Of a stretch of DNA of 64,000 nucleotides, positions 14,919 through 24,117 are shown in pieces (the stretch's first letter is position 1; each line of letters opens with the position of its first letter). The notes below the pieces were generated by a model. That model searched no databases and was not told the origin of the DNA. It saw nothing but the letters and a program-made list of their open reading frames with translations. The translations under genes were made by a program, and so were the position numbers. The stretch covers positions 248,001 to 312,000 of the forward strand of contig NZ_CABVMM010000001.1 in the NCBI RefSeq assembly GCF_902499555.1. Direction: 5' to 3'. Source of the DNA: Mesonia oceanica (lineage in GTDB: Bacteria > Bacteroidota > Bacteroidia > Flavobacteriales > Flavobacteriaceae).

Positions 14919-17321
14919 ATGAGAAAAACTTACACACTTTTAAGTTTAATTTTTGCCTTTGCTTTTTCAGTGAATGCTCAACATTTGGTGATTACCAATG
15001 TGGTCGTTGGCGATTGTGGGAATAGTAGTAAATTTGTGGAAATTTATATAGATGGCAGCATAGATCTAAGTCAATATAAATTAGTGAGACGCTCTAATTC
15101 AGGAACCTGGGCAGACAATGGTGTAGACATAGCTTTAACCGATTTTGGGACTAGAACTAATGAATTTATCTACTTAATCAGGGATTTGGCTACCTTAAAC
15201 ACCGAGTTTCCCAATGTGGATATCACCACCAACAATTCCATGGTGAACGGTAGCATCAGTCATAACGGTAATGATTCTTATAGAATTGTAGAGGTGAGTA
15301 GCAATACGGTGATCGATCAGTTTGGGGGAGATACCGATGGGACCGGAGAGAGTTGGGAATATATCAAATCTTGGGTTTCTAGGAATGACGATGTAGGGCC
15401 CAACCCTAATTTTAACGAGAGTGAATGGACTTTTCATGGCTTGAATGTACTGGAAGGTGAAGGTATTTGTAAAAATAGTGATCCCTTAGAAGATATTGTA
15501 AATACACTAGCTAGTTATAATAATAGTTCTTTTACCGGTGGGGCAGATTATGCCTATAATAATGGCTCATGGATTCCTGAAAACCCTGAAAATGGAGTTT
15601 CCGATGATACAGACGAAGTGCTTATTATGAATGGAACAGCTACCTTAAATGAAGATACTTATATGAATAAGCTTACCGTAAATAGCGGAGCAAAATTAGT
15701 AGTCAATAAAGTACTTTACTTAACGAATGAATTAAACAATGAGGGAAATATCACCTTTGCCAGTAGCTCTGCGACTAGTACAGGGATGTTAGGGGCTGTA
15801 GCTTCCGGTTTTCAAAACACAGGAACAGGAGAAGTAACCATAGAGCGTTTTATTCCGGCCAATCGGGCTTTTAGACTTTTATCAACCGCGGTGAATACTT
15901 CCACAACAATTCGTGATAATTGGCAGGAAGGCGTAAATAATAGTGGTACCGATTTTACACAAGATAACTTGAATCCCAATCCCGGTTATGGAACTCATAT
16001 TACCGGATCTACCACTGGAGCAAATGGTTTTGATGCAAGCATCTCCGGAAATCCATCTTTGTTTGGTTTTGATAATATGAGCGGCAGTTGGGAGGATATA
16101 GAAAATACTGATGTAAATACCTTAACCGCAGGAACTCCTTACCGTTTGTTTGTAAGGGGAAGTAGGGCTACCGATTTAAGCGATAATTCCTCTACACCTA
16201 CTGCGACCATTTTAAGAACAACCGGACAGTTGGTGACCGGGAATGTGACTACCGATGTATCAAACGATGCAGGTGCATTTAACCTCGTAGGAAATCCTTA
16301 CCAATCTTCGGTAGATATGAATACCCTCATCGCAAATTCCAATAACATCAACGATGGTTATTATTATATCTTTGATCCTAATATTGGCGAGCAAGGAGCA
16401 TATGTCACTATTTTACTACCAAGTGGAGCTAGTTCTCCTACGGATACAGGAGTATCGGGAACCTCTGCAGCTAACCAATACTTGCAACCGGGACAAGCAG
16501 CTTTTGTAAGAACCCTTGATAATGCTCCGGGAACCCAAGTGATTTTCGAAGAAAATAGTAAAGCGCCTGCACAGTTAACGGATACTTTTAGGCCTGCACA
16601 AGATCCCGATGAAAGTCTGTTTATTTACGGACAGCTTTTTACAGAACAAAATATACTTGCCAACGATTTGGCAAATGATTCGTTTTGGTTACGTTTTTCT
16701 GAGAACTATTCCAATGAAAAGACGATGCAAGATGCCTTAAAATTATTCAACGCCGATGAAAATATAGGAAGTCTTACCGACAATGAGGTGTTTAGTATAG
16801 AAAATAGGGAAATGCCTTATGAAATGGAAGAAATTCCGTTATACAGTAACAATTACACCGCAGAAAACTATAGTTTAAGATTAAATGTGAGCGACTTTGG
16901 TGAGCTTCAACCTTACTTAAAAGATAACTTTACCAATGAGTTAATAGCGTTGTCATCTGGGGAGAATGAGATTAGTTTTGTGGTGAATCCTAATGATGAA
17001 AGTTCAACCAACCAACGTTTCTCTATTGTTTTTCAGAACAGCAATTTACATACAGCTACATTTGATAAGAATAACCTATTGGTGTATCCTAATCCTGTAA
17101 ACAACAGTTCTGTGTTTGTTCAATTAACAAATTCGAACCTTGGAGCATGCACCATAAAAGCCTATACTATACTAGGCCAAGAAGTGTATAGCTCAACACA
17201 CTCCTTCACCCAGCGAAAAAGGTTGGAAATTAAGGAGGCTGCCCATTGGGAGACCGGAGTTTATATGTTACGCATAACCAATGCTAAAAAAACTTACACT
17301 ACAAAAATTATAATAAACTAA
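14919..17321 (+). CDS. T9SS-secreted surface protein with N-terminal lamin-tail-like domain
   Basis: The 800-residue protein has a signal peptide ending SVNAQ and an N-terminal domain (about 22-190) that resembles lamin-tail domains (VITNVVVGDCGNSSKFVEIY start, later DQFGGDTDGTGESWEY). A central beta-rich region of the type found in flavobacterial adhesins follows (about 230-650). The end is a type A T9SS sorting domain (LLVYPNPVNN ... TKIIIN). It should be exported across the outer membrane and attached to the surface or released. The N-terminal domain is about 75 percent alike by eye to the gene at 17651, which shares its promoter layout. It is divergent from the MocR-like regulator. Function beyond surface display is unknown. 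Confidence 0.82.
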   Translation: MRKTYTLLSLIFAFAFSVNAQHLVITNVVVGDCGNSSKFVEIYIDGSIDLSQYKLVRRSNSGTWADNGVDIALTDFGTRTNEFIYLIRDLATLNTEFPNVDITTNNSMVNGSISHNGNDSYRIVEVSSNTVIDQFGGDTDGTGESWEYIKSWVSRNDDVGPNPNFNESEWTFHGLNVLEGEGICKNSDPLEDIVNTLASYNNSSFTGGADYAYNNGSWIPENPENGVSDDTDEVLIMNGTATLNEDTYMNKLTVNSGAKLVVNKVLYLTNELNNEGNITFASSSATSTGMLGAVASGFQNTGTGEVTIERFIPANRAFRLLSTAVNTSTTIRDNWQEGVNNSGTDFTQDNLNPNPGYGTHITGSTTGANGFDASISGNPSLFGFDNMSGSWEDIENTDVNTLTAGTPYRLFVRGSRATDLSDNSSTPTATILRTTGQLVTGNVTTDVSNDAGAFNLVGNPYQSSVDMNTLIANSNNINDGYYYIFDPNIGEQGAYVTILLPSGASSPTDTGVSGTSAANQYLQPGQAAFVRTLDNAPGTQVIFEENSKAPAQLTDTFRPAQDPDESLFIYGQLFTEQNILANDLANDSFWLRFSENYSNEKTMQDALKLFNADENIGSLTDNEVFSIENREMPYEMEEIPLYSNNYTAENYSLRLNVSDFGELQPYLKDNFTNELIALSSGENEISFVVNPNDESSTNQRFSIVFQNSNLHTATFDKNNLLVYPNPVNNSSVFVQLTNSNLGACTIKAYTILGQEVYSSTHSFTQRKRLEIKEAAHWETGVYMLRITNAKKTYTTKIIIN

Positions 17322-17344
17322 ACTTTTCAAGAAAAGTTTTAACG

Positions 17345-17447
17345 AAAGACCAGCTGAAAAGAAATCATTAGAAATGGCTGCTAGTCTACAACTTAGTTGT
17401 AGTTGGGCCTAGGTTAACTACGATGATCCTTTTAGCTGGTCTTTTTT
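17345..17447 (+). terminator. Long structured terminator
   Basis: AAAGACCAGCTGAAAAG at the left pairs with CTTTTAGCTGGTCTTT at the right, closed over about 70 bases that include a second hairpin (CTACAAC-TTA-GTTGTAG), and ends in TTTTTT. A simpler hairpin AAACTTTTC/GAAAAGTTT lies just before it at 17320-17339, immediately at the stop codon. Together they insulate the two paralogous surface-protein genes. The large apical part is unusual for a terminator and could be a small RNA. Confidence 0.65.
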
Positions 17448-17509
17448 CGTCTCATTTCTTCCGAGAAGCTCTTGCCAAATAAGCTTTCCCTCCACCTAAA
17501 ATTAAAATT

Positions 17510-17539
17510 GGTATGCTTATTTAATATTAATTGGTATGC
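17510..17539. promoter_or_regulatory. Putative MocR operator, second site: GGTATGC x2
   Basis: Two perfect ATTGGTATGC-type half-sites start 23 bases apart, the same spacing as at 14789-14818. The downstream promoter stretch is also alike: both have GAATT...ATTCATAAAAA, then TTTTTTGAA and ATATAGTTTTAAT, before the start codon. Confidence 0.65.
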
Positions 17540-17650
17540 TAAAGATAGGCAAAAGTTTCATCTATTTGAATTGTATAATTCATAAAAACAAAGAGTTTTT
17601 TTTGAATATATAGTTTTAATAAGCTTTAATTTTTATCAAATAGAGACATT

Positions 17651-18520
17651 ATGAGAAAAATTTACACACTTTTAATTTTAGTATTCGCATTTACCTTTTC
17701 TGTAAATGCGCAAAATTTGGTAATCACTAACGTGGTAGATGGCTCGTGCGGCAACACTAGCAAATTTGTAGAAATCTATGTAAGTGGTACGGTAGATTTA
17801 AGCAACTATAAAATGGTGAGACGTTCTAACTCGGGAACCTGGGAAGATGACGGAGTAGATATAGCTTTAACCGATTTAGGGACTAAAACCGATGAGTTTA
17901 TTTATTTAATTAGGGATTTAGCTACCTTAAATACAGAATTTCCTAGTGCAAATATCACTACCGAAAATTCATTGGTTAATGATGATATTAGCCATAATGG
18001 AGATGATTCTTACCGAATTATGGAAATTAGTACGGAAGCAGTCATCGATCAGTTTGGAGGAGATATAGATGGTACCGGAGAAAATTGGGAATATGTAGAT
18101 TCTTGGGGATCAAGGAATAATGACATGGGGCCCAATCCTACTTTTACCGAGAGCGAGTGGACGTTCTATGGAGTAGATGTGTTAGACGATCAAGGAATCT
18201 GTAACGAAAGCGATGCCCTTGAAAATACAGTAACCACTATCGGTACTTACACCAATACCAATTTAAGTGCGCAAAAGTTTAAGCTTGAAAACCTTTCCAT
18301 TTATCCTAATCCTGTGATTGGAGGAAAACTCTATGTGCAAGCTCCGGAAAATTCAATTAGCAATATTAAGGTTTATAACTTGTTGGGACAGAAAGTACTG
18401 GAGCAAAAAATCAACAATGCTTCTATGTTCAATGTAACGAGTCTTCATTCAGGAATCTATCTGGCTTCTTTTGAAACTACGGCTCACCAACGTATTACTA
18501 AAAAAGTAATTATAAAATAA
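17651..18520 (+). CDS. T9SS-secreted lamin-tail-like protein, short paralogue
   Basis: The 289-residue protein has a signal peptide ending SVNAQ. One lamin-tail-like domain (about 22-190) matches the N-terminus of the 800-residue neighbour nearly residue for residue, and a T9SS type A sorting domain follows (LSIYPNPVIGGKLYVQ ... KKVIIK). It lacks the large middle region of the neighbour, so it looks like a minimal version with domain and sorting signal directly joined. It is preceded by the same putative MocR operator and followed 5 bases later by a lipoprotein that also has a lamin-tail domain, so the two are probably co-transcribed. Confidence 0.82.
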   Translation: MRKIYTLLILVFAFTFSVNAQNLVITNVVDGSCGNTSKFVEIYVSGTVDLSNYKMVRRSNSGTWEDDGVDIALTDLGTKTDEFIYLIRDLATLNTEFPSANITTENSLVNDDISHNGDDSYRIMEISTEAVIDQFGGDIDGTGENWEYVDSWGSRNNDMGPNPTFTESEWTFYGVDVLDDQGICNESDALENTVTTIGTYTNTNLSAQKFKLENLSIYPNPVIGGKLYVQAPENSISNIKVYNLLGQKVLEQKINNASMFNVTSLHSGIYLASFETTAHQRITKKVIIK

Positions 18521-18525
18521 TATTC

Positions 18526-20133
18526 ATGAAAAATTTAATAACCTACAGCTTAGTGCTTTCAAGCCTCTTCTTTTTGAATGCATGTAGCACGGATGATGTC
18601 GAAGGAAGTGAACCCATTTCAGAATCAGAATTAGTAGAAATTCCCGATGCCGCTTTTGCAGAATATATGCTCTACAACGAAACTCCCGGCATCTATAGTG
18701 AGGTAGAAAATGATGGCGTACATTATTATTTAGATCCCAATGAAGTAGCTGTCGTGGGGGAGCTTTTGTTAAGTAAAACCAGTAGTAATGTAGAAGCCTT
18801 AACGCAAGCTGGATTGGCCACGGCCGAAACAAAGATTACCGATTTAACCGGAATCGAATACTTTGTAGGGCTTCAACATTTGGTGCTTACCTCAAACGAT
18901 GTAGAAGAGTTGGATCTTACCAATTTAAGCGGATTGGAAGAGTTGGAGATTAACTTCAACTTACTAGGGAGTTTAGACCTTTCCAATAACACCGCCCTTA
19001 AGCTGTTACGCTACAAAGGAAGTTCAAGTGCCGATGAAACTCAAAAACTTTCTGGCTTAGATTTGAGTGCCAATACCCAATTGCTGCATTTGCACTTGCC
19101 CAACCATAATTTTGTTAGTATCGATTTAAACAATAACCTTCAAATTCAAGAACGTTTAGATATGAGCGGAAATCCCGGTCCCGATGGAGATCCCGATACT
19201 CCGGATATTGTGGTTCCTGCCCAAATATATGATCAAGTCCCGGAAGAAAGTAGGTTAGGAGTGGTTTCAGATGCCAGCGTAACCACTACCGTGTATTTAT
19301 CGGTAAATGAAACCTTAATTGCGGAAGATGGCGGAATGGCAGTCCTTAGTGCTTCTTTAAATGCCGCTACTAATGAAACGGTGACGGTAGAATTAAACTT
19401 TGCCGGGAATGCTACCTTAGCTACTGATTATTCGGTAGAAAGTGAAAGCATTACCATTCCTGCAGGAGCTACTGAAGCGAGTATAGAATTAACTGCTATC
19501 CAAGATTCAGAAGTAGAGGGAAATGAAACGATTAAAGTGAGCTTGGGTAATATCACCAATGCAGTGGCTGGAGAAAACCAAGAGGTAATCATAACCATTG
19601 AAGATGATGATATTGAAGTTTCTTTAATTTTAAATGAAATTTTATACGATCCTTCGAATAATAATTTAGACGGTGATGCTAACGGGGATGGAGTGTATGC
19701 TCAAAGTGAAGATGAATTTATAGAACTTTACAACGATTCTTCTTCTCCCTTAGATGTGAGCGGTTTTAAAATATTCGATACCGAAGCTTTAGATAACGAT
19801 ACCCCAAGACATATTGTACCTGATGGAACCATAATTCCAGCCCACGGTGTATTAGTGGTTTTTGGCGGAGGAACGCCTACCGGAAGTTTTGGTGGGGCAG
19901 TAGTACAAACCTCTTCTACCGGAGACCTGAACTTAAACAATTCTGGAGATATCCTTACCGTAGAAGATGCCGAGGGAACAGTATTGGTTACGTTTGATAT
20001 TGAACCTTATTCCAATAACCCCAACGAGTCTTATACAAGAAACCCAGATATCACTGGAGATTTTGTTCAACACGGAGATGTTAATGGCTTGCTTTTCTCT
20101 CCGGGCACAAAAGTAGACGGAACCCCATTTTAA
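18526..20133 (+). CDS. Surface lipoprotein with LRR-like, Calx-beta and lamin-tail domains
   Basis: The 535-residue protein has a lipoprotein signal (FFLNACSTDD). It contains a leucine-rich repeat-like segment (about 100-205, with LQHLVLTSNDVEELDL and GSLDLSNNTALKLL), a Calx-beta domain (about 260-365, ending VIITIEDDD) and a C-terminal lamin-tail domain (about 367-535, starting LILNEILYDPSNN, with EDEFIELYN). There is an Asp-rich calcium-loop-like stretch (NLDGDANGDGVY). All parts are protein- or surface-binding modules, with no catalytic domain recognised. It begins 5 bases after the secreted lamin-tail gene, suggesting a joint surface complex. Confidence 0.8.
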   Translation: MKNLITYSLVLSSLFFLNACSTDDVEGSEPISESELVEIPDAAFAEYMLYNETPGIYSEVENDGVHYYLDPNEVAVVGELLLSKTSSNVEALTQAGLATAETKITDLTGIEYFVGLQHLVLTSNDVEELDLTNLSGLEELEINFNLLGSLDLSNNTALKLLRYKGSSSADETQKLSGLDLSANTQLLHLHLPNHNFVSIDLNNNLQIQERLDMSGNPGPDGDPDTPDIVVPAQIYDQVPEESRLGVVSDASVTTTVYLSVNETLIAEDGGMAVLSASLNAATNETVTVELNFAGNATLATDYSVESESITIPAGATEASIELTAIQDSEVEGNETIKVSLGNITNAVAGENQEVIITIEDDDIEVSLILNEILYDPSNNNLDGDANGDGVYAQSEDEFIELYNDSSSPLDVSGFKIFDTEALDNDTPRHIVPDGTIIPAHGVLVVFGGGTPTGSFGGAVVQTSSTGDLNLNNSGDILTVEDAEGTVLVTFDIEPYSNNPNESYTRNPDITGDFVQHGDVNGLLFSPGTKVDGTPF

Positions 20134-20269
20134 AATGAAATGATAACTGAATTTCAACTTTAAGCCTTATGGTCGATATAAAATCTTAATAGGGTTTCAT
20201 TCGATTTGACGGGCTGGAAGTGAAAACAGCAAAATGCACTAGTGGTAAATAATTAAAAAATTTATTTGA

Positions 20270-21634
20270 ATGTCAGCTTTAGGACCCATCATCGCAGTAA
20301 TTTTTATTGTACTCGTCGCCATACTTCTTATCAAGAAGTTCTATCCCCATGCGGTATTATTATTTGCAGGATTGGCGATGTTGGTGGTGTCTTATTATTT
20401 AGATTATCCGGTTCCTGTCTTAACTGAACCTACCGGTTTCTTTGGTTTTGACTTGTTTCGCTACATTAGCGGTTCTTTTGCAAAAACCAATGCCGGCGTA
20501 GGATTAATGATTATGGCCATTGGAGGTTTTGTGGCATATATCGACAAAATAGGAGCTTCTAAATCTTTGGTGTATATCGCCCTAAAGCCTTTGTCGTTAT
20601 TCAAAAAACGGCCTTATATCGCTGCGTCTTTAGTGATACCTATCGGGCAAATATTGTTTGTTTGTATTCCTTCGGCAGCGGGATTGGGGCTCTTATTAAT
20701 GGCTTCCGTATTTCCCATCTTAATCAATTTGGGGGTAAGCCGTCTTTCTGCTGTTTCCGTCATCACCGCTTGTACTGCTTTTGGGATTGGACCGGCTTCC
20801 GCTATTACGGCGAGTGCCACCACGATTATCGACCAAGATGCTATTTCCTTCTTTTTACAAGATCAGATTCCCTTAGTAATACCACTTAGTATATCGATGA
20901 TGGTCACCTATTATTTCGTGAATCGCTATTTCGATAAAAAAGATCAAAAAGAAGGGAAGCCGCTAGAGAAAGTTGAAAAACTAGAACTCACCGCTCCTTT
21001 GTATTATGCCATTATTCCTGTTTTACCCTTAGTCTTACTAATTGTTTTTTCAGAAATATTCAGCTTTTTTGAAACCGCGATAGTATTGGACACCACCACC
21101 GCCATGTTCATTAGCCTTTTTGTCGCTTTGGTTTTTGAATTGCTACGGAAAAGAAATTTCAGGGAAGTGCTGGTCTCTTTAAAAGAGTTTTGGAACGGTA
21201 TGGGAAATATCTTTAAAACCGTAGTCACCCTTATTATTGCCGCCGATATTTTTTCAAAAGGACTTATCAGTTTAGGCTTTATCGATGGCTTAATGAGCTT
21301 GTCTCAACACCTGGGACTAGGGGGCGTGGGAATAGGTATTGTACTCAGCGTCATGATTTTCTTGGCTTCGATGTTAATGGGGAGCGGTAATGCATCCTTC
21401 TTTTCCTTTGGACCTTTGGTTCCCAATATCGCTCAGCAACTCGGTGTAAAAAGCAGCTCCATTATTTTGCCCATGCAATTATCGGCTTCTATGGGAAGAA
21501 CCGTTTCTCCCGTAGCCGGCGTTTTAATTGCTGCAGCGGAATTAGCCAAGGTTTCCACCTTTTCTATTGTTAAACGGAACCTTATTCCGCTAGGCGTGGC
21601 TTTAATCATCATGTTAATCTATCATTTTATATAA
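20270..21634 (+). CDS. dcuC: DcuC-family C4-dicarboxylate transporter
   Basis: The 454-residue inner-membrane protein has about 12 hydrophobic helices spread over its length. The layout, with conserved stretches such as SAAGLGLLLMASVFPIL and the late SMGRTVSPVAGVLIAAAE, agrees with the DcuC family, which moves succinate, fumarate, malate and aspartate. It is the first gene of a tight operon whose second gene is isoaspartyl dipeptidase (6-base gap). Here it may therefore import aspartyl dipeptides or export the resulting C4 acids; that substrate is inferred from context. The gene starts ATGTCAGCT with no better alternative. Confidence 0.85.
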   Translation: MSALGPIIAVIFIVLVAILLIKKFYPHAVLLFAGLAMLVVSYYLDYPVPVLTEPTGFFGFDLFRYISGSFAKTNAGVGLMIMAIGGFVAYIDKIGASKSLVYIALKPLSLFKKRPYIAASLVIPIGQILFVCIPSAAGLGLLLMASVFPILINLGVSRLSAVSVITACTAFGIGPASAITASATTIIDQDAISFFLQDQIPLVIPLSISMMVTYYFVNRYFDKKDQKEGKPLEKVEKLELTAPLYYAIIPVLPLVLLIVFSEIFSFFETAIVLDTTTAMFISLFVALVFELLRKRNFREVLVSLKEFWNGMGNIFKTVVTLIIAADIFSKGLISLGFIDGLMSLSQHLGLGGVGIGIVLSVMIFLASMLMGSGNASFFSFGPLVPNIAQQLGVKSSSIILPMQLSASMGRTVSPVAGVLIAAAELAKVSTFSIVKRNLIPLGVALIIMLIYHFI

Positions 21635-21640
21635 AAATAT

Positions 21641-22786
21641 ATGCTCACACTTATAAAAAATGCAAACGTTTATGCGCCAACTCCACTAGGGAAAAAAGAT
21701 ATCCTAATTGGTGGAGAAAAGATTTTGGCCATACAAGACCATATAGAAGAAAATTCTGCGATTGCTAAAACTTGGGACGCCCAAGGAAAAACCCTTACTT
21801 CCGGGTTTATCGACCAACACGTTCATATTATTGGAGCCGGAGGAAAACACGGTTACGAATCCATGACCCCGGAAATTATGATGGGCGAATTTATTTCCTG
21901 CGGAACGACCAGCGTAGTTGGCCTACTGGGAACCGATGGAACCGCACGCAGTATAAAAACCTTATACGCCAAAGCCAAAGCTTTGTCTAATGAGGGGATC
22001 AGTGCTTATATGTTTACTAGTTATTTCAGCATCGATCCGGTGACGATTACCGGTTCTATTCAAGATGATATGGTGTTTATCGATAAAGTCTTGGGCTGTA
22101 AAGTCGCCATTAGTGACGAACGTTCTTCCTATCCAACTGCCACTGAACTTTTAAGACACTTACGTGAAGTACGTGTAGGCGGTCAGATTTCCGGTAAAAA
22201 AGGAATCCTGCATATTCACTTGGGAAGAATGACTTCGCAAATCGATATTTTATTGGAACTAGTAGAAAAATATGAATTCCCTATCGAGAACATTTCCCCT
22301 ACCCACGTAGGACGAACCAAAGCCTTGTTTGACCAATCCTTGAAATTCGCTGAGCTGGGCGGAATGATTGACATCACCACCGGAGGAACCAAATACACCG
22401 ATCCCTATAAATCGGTATTGTATGCGTTGGAAAAAGGGATTTCCATCGATCAGCTAACCTTTAGTAGTGACGGAAATGCGGGATTAGGGAAAAAAGACGA
22501 ACACGGAAATTTAATAGGCTTTACCAAAGCCCCTATTCATTTAAATTTTGAACAAACCCGGGCACTTATTAAAGAGGGAGGTTTACCCATAGAAGAAGCC
22601 ATCAAGCTGATTACCCTTAACCCCGCTAAGAACTTAGCCTTAAAAGAAAAAGGAAAAGTAGCGGTAGGTTTCGATGCAGATTTCTGCTGCTTGGATGATG
22701 ACTTTAAGCTAACCGATGTCTTTGCCAAGGGAAAATTAATGATGGAAGACCATCAAGTTCTTCAAAAAGGAAATTTTGAACATTAA
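21641..22786 (+). CDS. iadA: Isoaspartyl dipeptidase (beta-aspartyl peptidase, M38)
   Basis: The 381-residue amidohydrolase splits beta-aspartyl dipeptides. All metal ligands of the family are visible: HVH in FIDQHVHIIGAGG, the carbamylated Lys in CKVAISDER, His in ILHIHLG, His in ISPTHVGR and the catalytic Asp in FSSDGN. The run SCGTTSVVGLLGTDG is also diagnostic. The length matches characterised IadA (about 390). It sits 6 bases after dcuC and 9 bases before a porin gene, in an operon that also encodes a secreted M14 carboxypeptidase. This suggests nutritional use of isoaspartyl peptides rather than only repair of damaged protein. Confidence 0.94.
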   Translation: MLTLIKNANVYAPTPLGKKDILIGGEKILAIQDHIEENSAIAKTWDAQGKTLTSGFIDQHVHIIGAGGKHGYESMTPEIMMGEFISCGTTSVVGLLGTDGTARSIKTLYAKAKALSNEGISAYMFTSYFSIDPVTITGSIQDDMVFIDKVLGCKVAISDERSSYPTATELLRHLREVRVGGQISGKKGILHIHLGRMTSQIDILLELVEKYEFPIENISPTHVGRTKALFDQSLKFAELGGMIDITTGGTKYTDPYKSVLYALEKGISIDQLTFSSDGNAGLGKKDEHGNLIGFTKAPIHLNFEQTRALIKEGGLPIEEAIKLITLNPAKNLALKEKGKVAVGFDADFCCLDDDFKLTDVFAKGKLMMEDHQVLQKGNFEH

Positions 22787-22795
22787 TCAATAGCG

Positions 22796-24106
22796 ATGAA
22801 AGCTCTAAAACTTATAATTACTTTCTGGGTATTAAGTGTTCCCTTGTGCGCTTCTGCACAAATCCACTTAGATAAATATACCTTTGGCGAAGGGCTCAAC
22901 TTTTCGGGAGAGAAAGGTTACTCTATACGTTTAGAAGGCTATGCGCAACCCTATGTAGAAGTAAAGCGTTATGTAGGGAACGACGATAAAGAATTGTACA
23001 ATCGCTTCCGCATGCGTCGGTTGCGACTAAATTTAAACGGAAAATCGGAAAACGAAAAATTAAGCTATCGTTTAAAAGTAGACTTAAGTGGAACGCCCGA
23101 AATTCAAATAGAAGGCGATGACGCCGGAACTTTTCTATTAGATGCGTTTATTTCTTACGATATCACCGATAATATTTCACTCACTTTCGGACAAAAATCA
23201 ACCCCTACCGATAACCGCGAACTACGCATGAACTCGCAAACCCTACAATTAGTAGAACGCAGTAGGGTAACTTCAGCGTTTAGTACCATTCGGGAATTTG
23301 GCCTTTTTGCTGATGCCACTTATAGGCTTCGTGGTGGTTCTTATCTAAAACCTTCCTTAGCCATTACCAATGGCGATGGGCTAAATGTTTTTGACAAAGA
23401 CCGTGGCGGACTCAAATACGGCGGAAGACTCGATTTTCTTCCCTTTGGTTTGTTTACTTATTTTGGACAATTTCGTCAAGTAGATATGGTTCGCGAGCTT
23501 ACCCCAAAATTAGTGGTAGGTGTAAATTACAGCTTTAACAACGGGATAAGTAGCCGTCGGGGAAGAGGAAGTGGTAACATTATTTATTTAAATGATGATG
23601 ACGAAGAAAGCTTACCCGATTATACCAAATACGGTATTGATTTTCTATTTAAATACAAAGGATTTTCCATGATTGGGGAATTTGTAAAATCGACCGCCAG
23701 TGTGAGTAACGATATTACCCAACGGGTGAGAAACGATGGGTCTATTTCTTCCAGTTTTGAGGTGAACGGCATTCAGGATGTCAAAAACTATGTAAAAGGA
23801 AGAATGATGTTGGGCGAAGGCTATAATCTTCAAGCCGGTTACCTATTTAGGAACTTAATTTCGGTAGATGCCCGATATACGCATTTGAAAGCTGATGAAC
23901 ATTCGTTTTTAAATAATGGTACGTTTTACAACCGACCCAATTACTACACGTTCGGAATCAGTAAATATTTAGAAAGAAATTACGGCGCCAAAGTACAGGC
24001 CTCTTTTACCTATATCGATGCCGCGCCGGGGTCTAATGATATTAATGGAAATCCTATTGATGGAAACGAATGGATTGGCCGACTCATCTTTTCAATCGGA
24101 TTTTAA
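22796..24106 (+). CDS. OprP/OprO-like outer-membrane porin
   Basis: The 436-residue protein has a signal peptide ending CASAQ and a body of alternating strands rich in Gly, Asp and aromatic residues typical of an outer-membrane barrel, ending in the aromatic RLIFSIGF strand. LEGYAQPYVEVKRY and RFRMRRLRLNLNGK are of the phosphate-selective porin O/P type. In this operon it probably admits acidic peptides or amino acids rather than phosphate. It is a distant paralogue of the porin at 25685, sharing the DRGGLKYGGRLD stretch. It follows iadA by 9 bases and precedes the M14 gene by 11. Confidence 0.82.
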   Translation: MKALKLIITFWVLSVPLCASAQIHLDKYTFGEGLNFSGEKGYSIRLEGYAQPYVEVKRYVGNDDKELYNRFRMRRLRLNLNGKSENEKLSYRLKVDLSGTPEIQIEGDDAGTFLLDAFISYDITDNISLTFGQKSTPTDNRELRMNSQTLQLVERSRVTSAFSTIREFGLFADATYRLRGGSYLKPSLAITNGDGLNVFDKDRGGLKYGGRLDFLPFGLFTYFGQFRQVDMVRELTPKLVVGVNYSFNNGISSRRGRGSGNIIYLNDDDEESLPDYTKYGIDFLFKYKGFSMIGEFVKSTASVSNDITQRVRNDGSISSSFEVNGIQDVKNYVKGRMMLGEGYNLQAGYLFRNLISVDARYTHLKADEHSFLNNGTFYNRPNYYTFGISKYLERNYGAKVQASFTYIDAAPGSNDINGNPIDGNEWIGRLIFSIGF

Positions 24107-24117
24107 TTTTAATAGCC

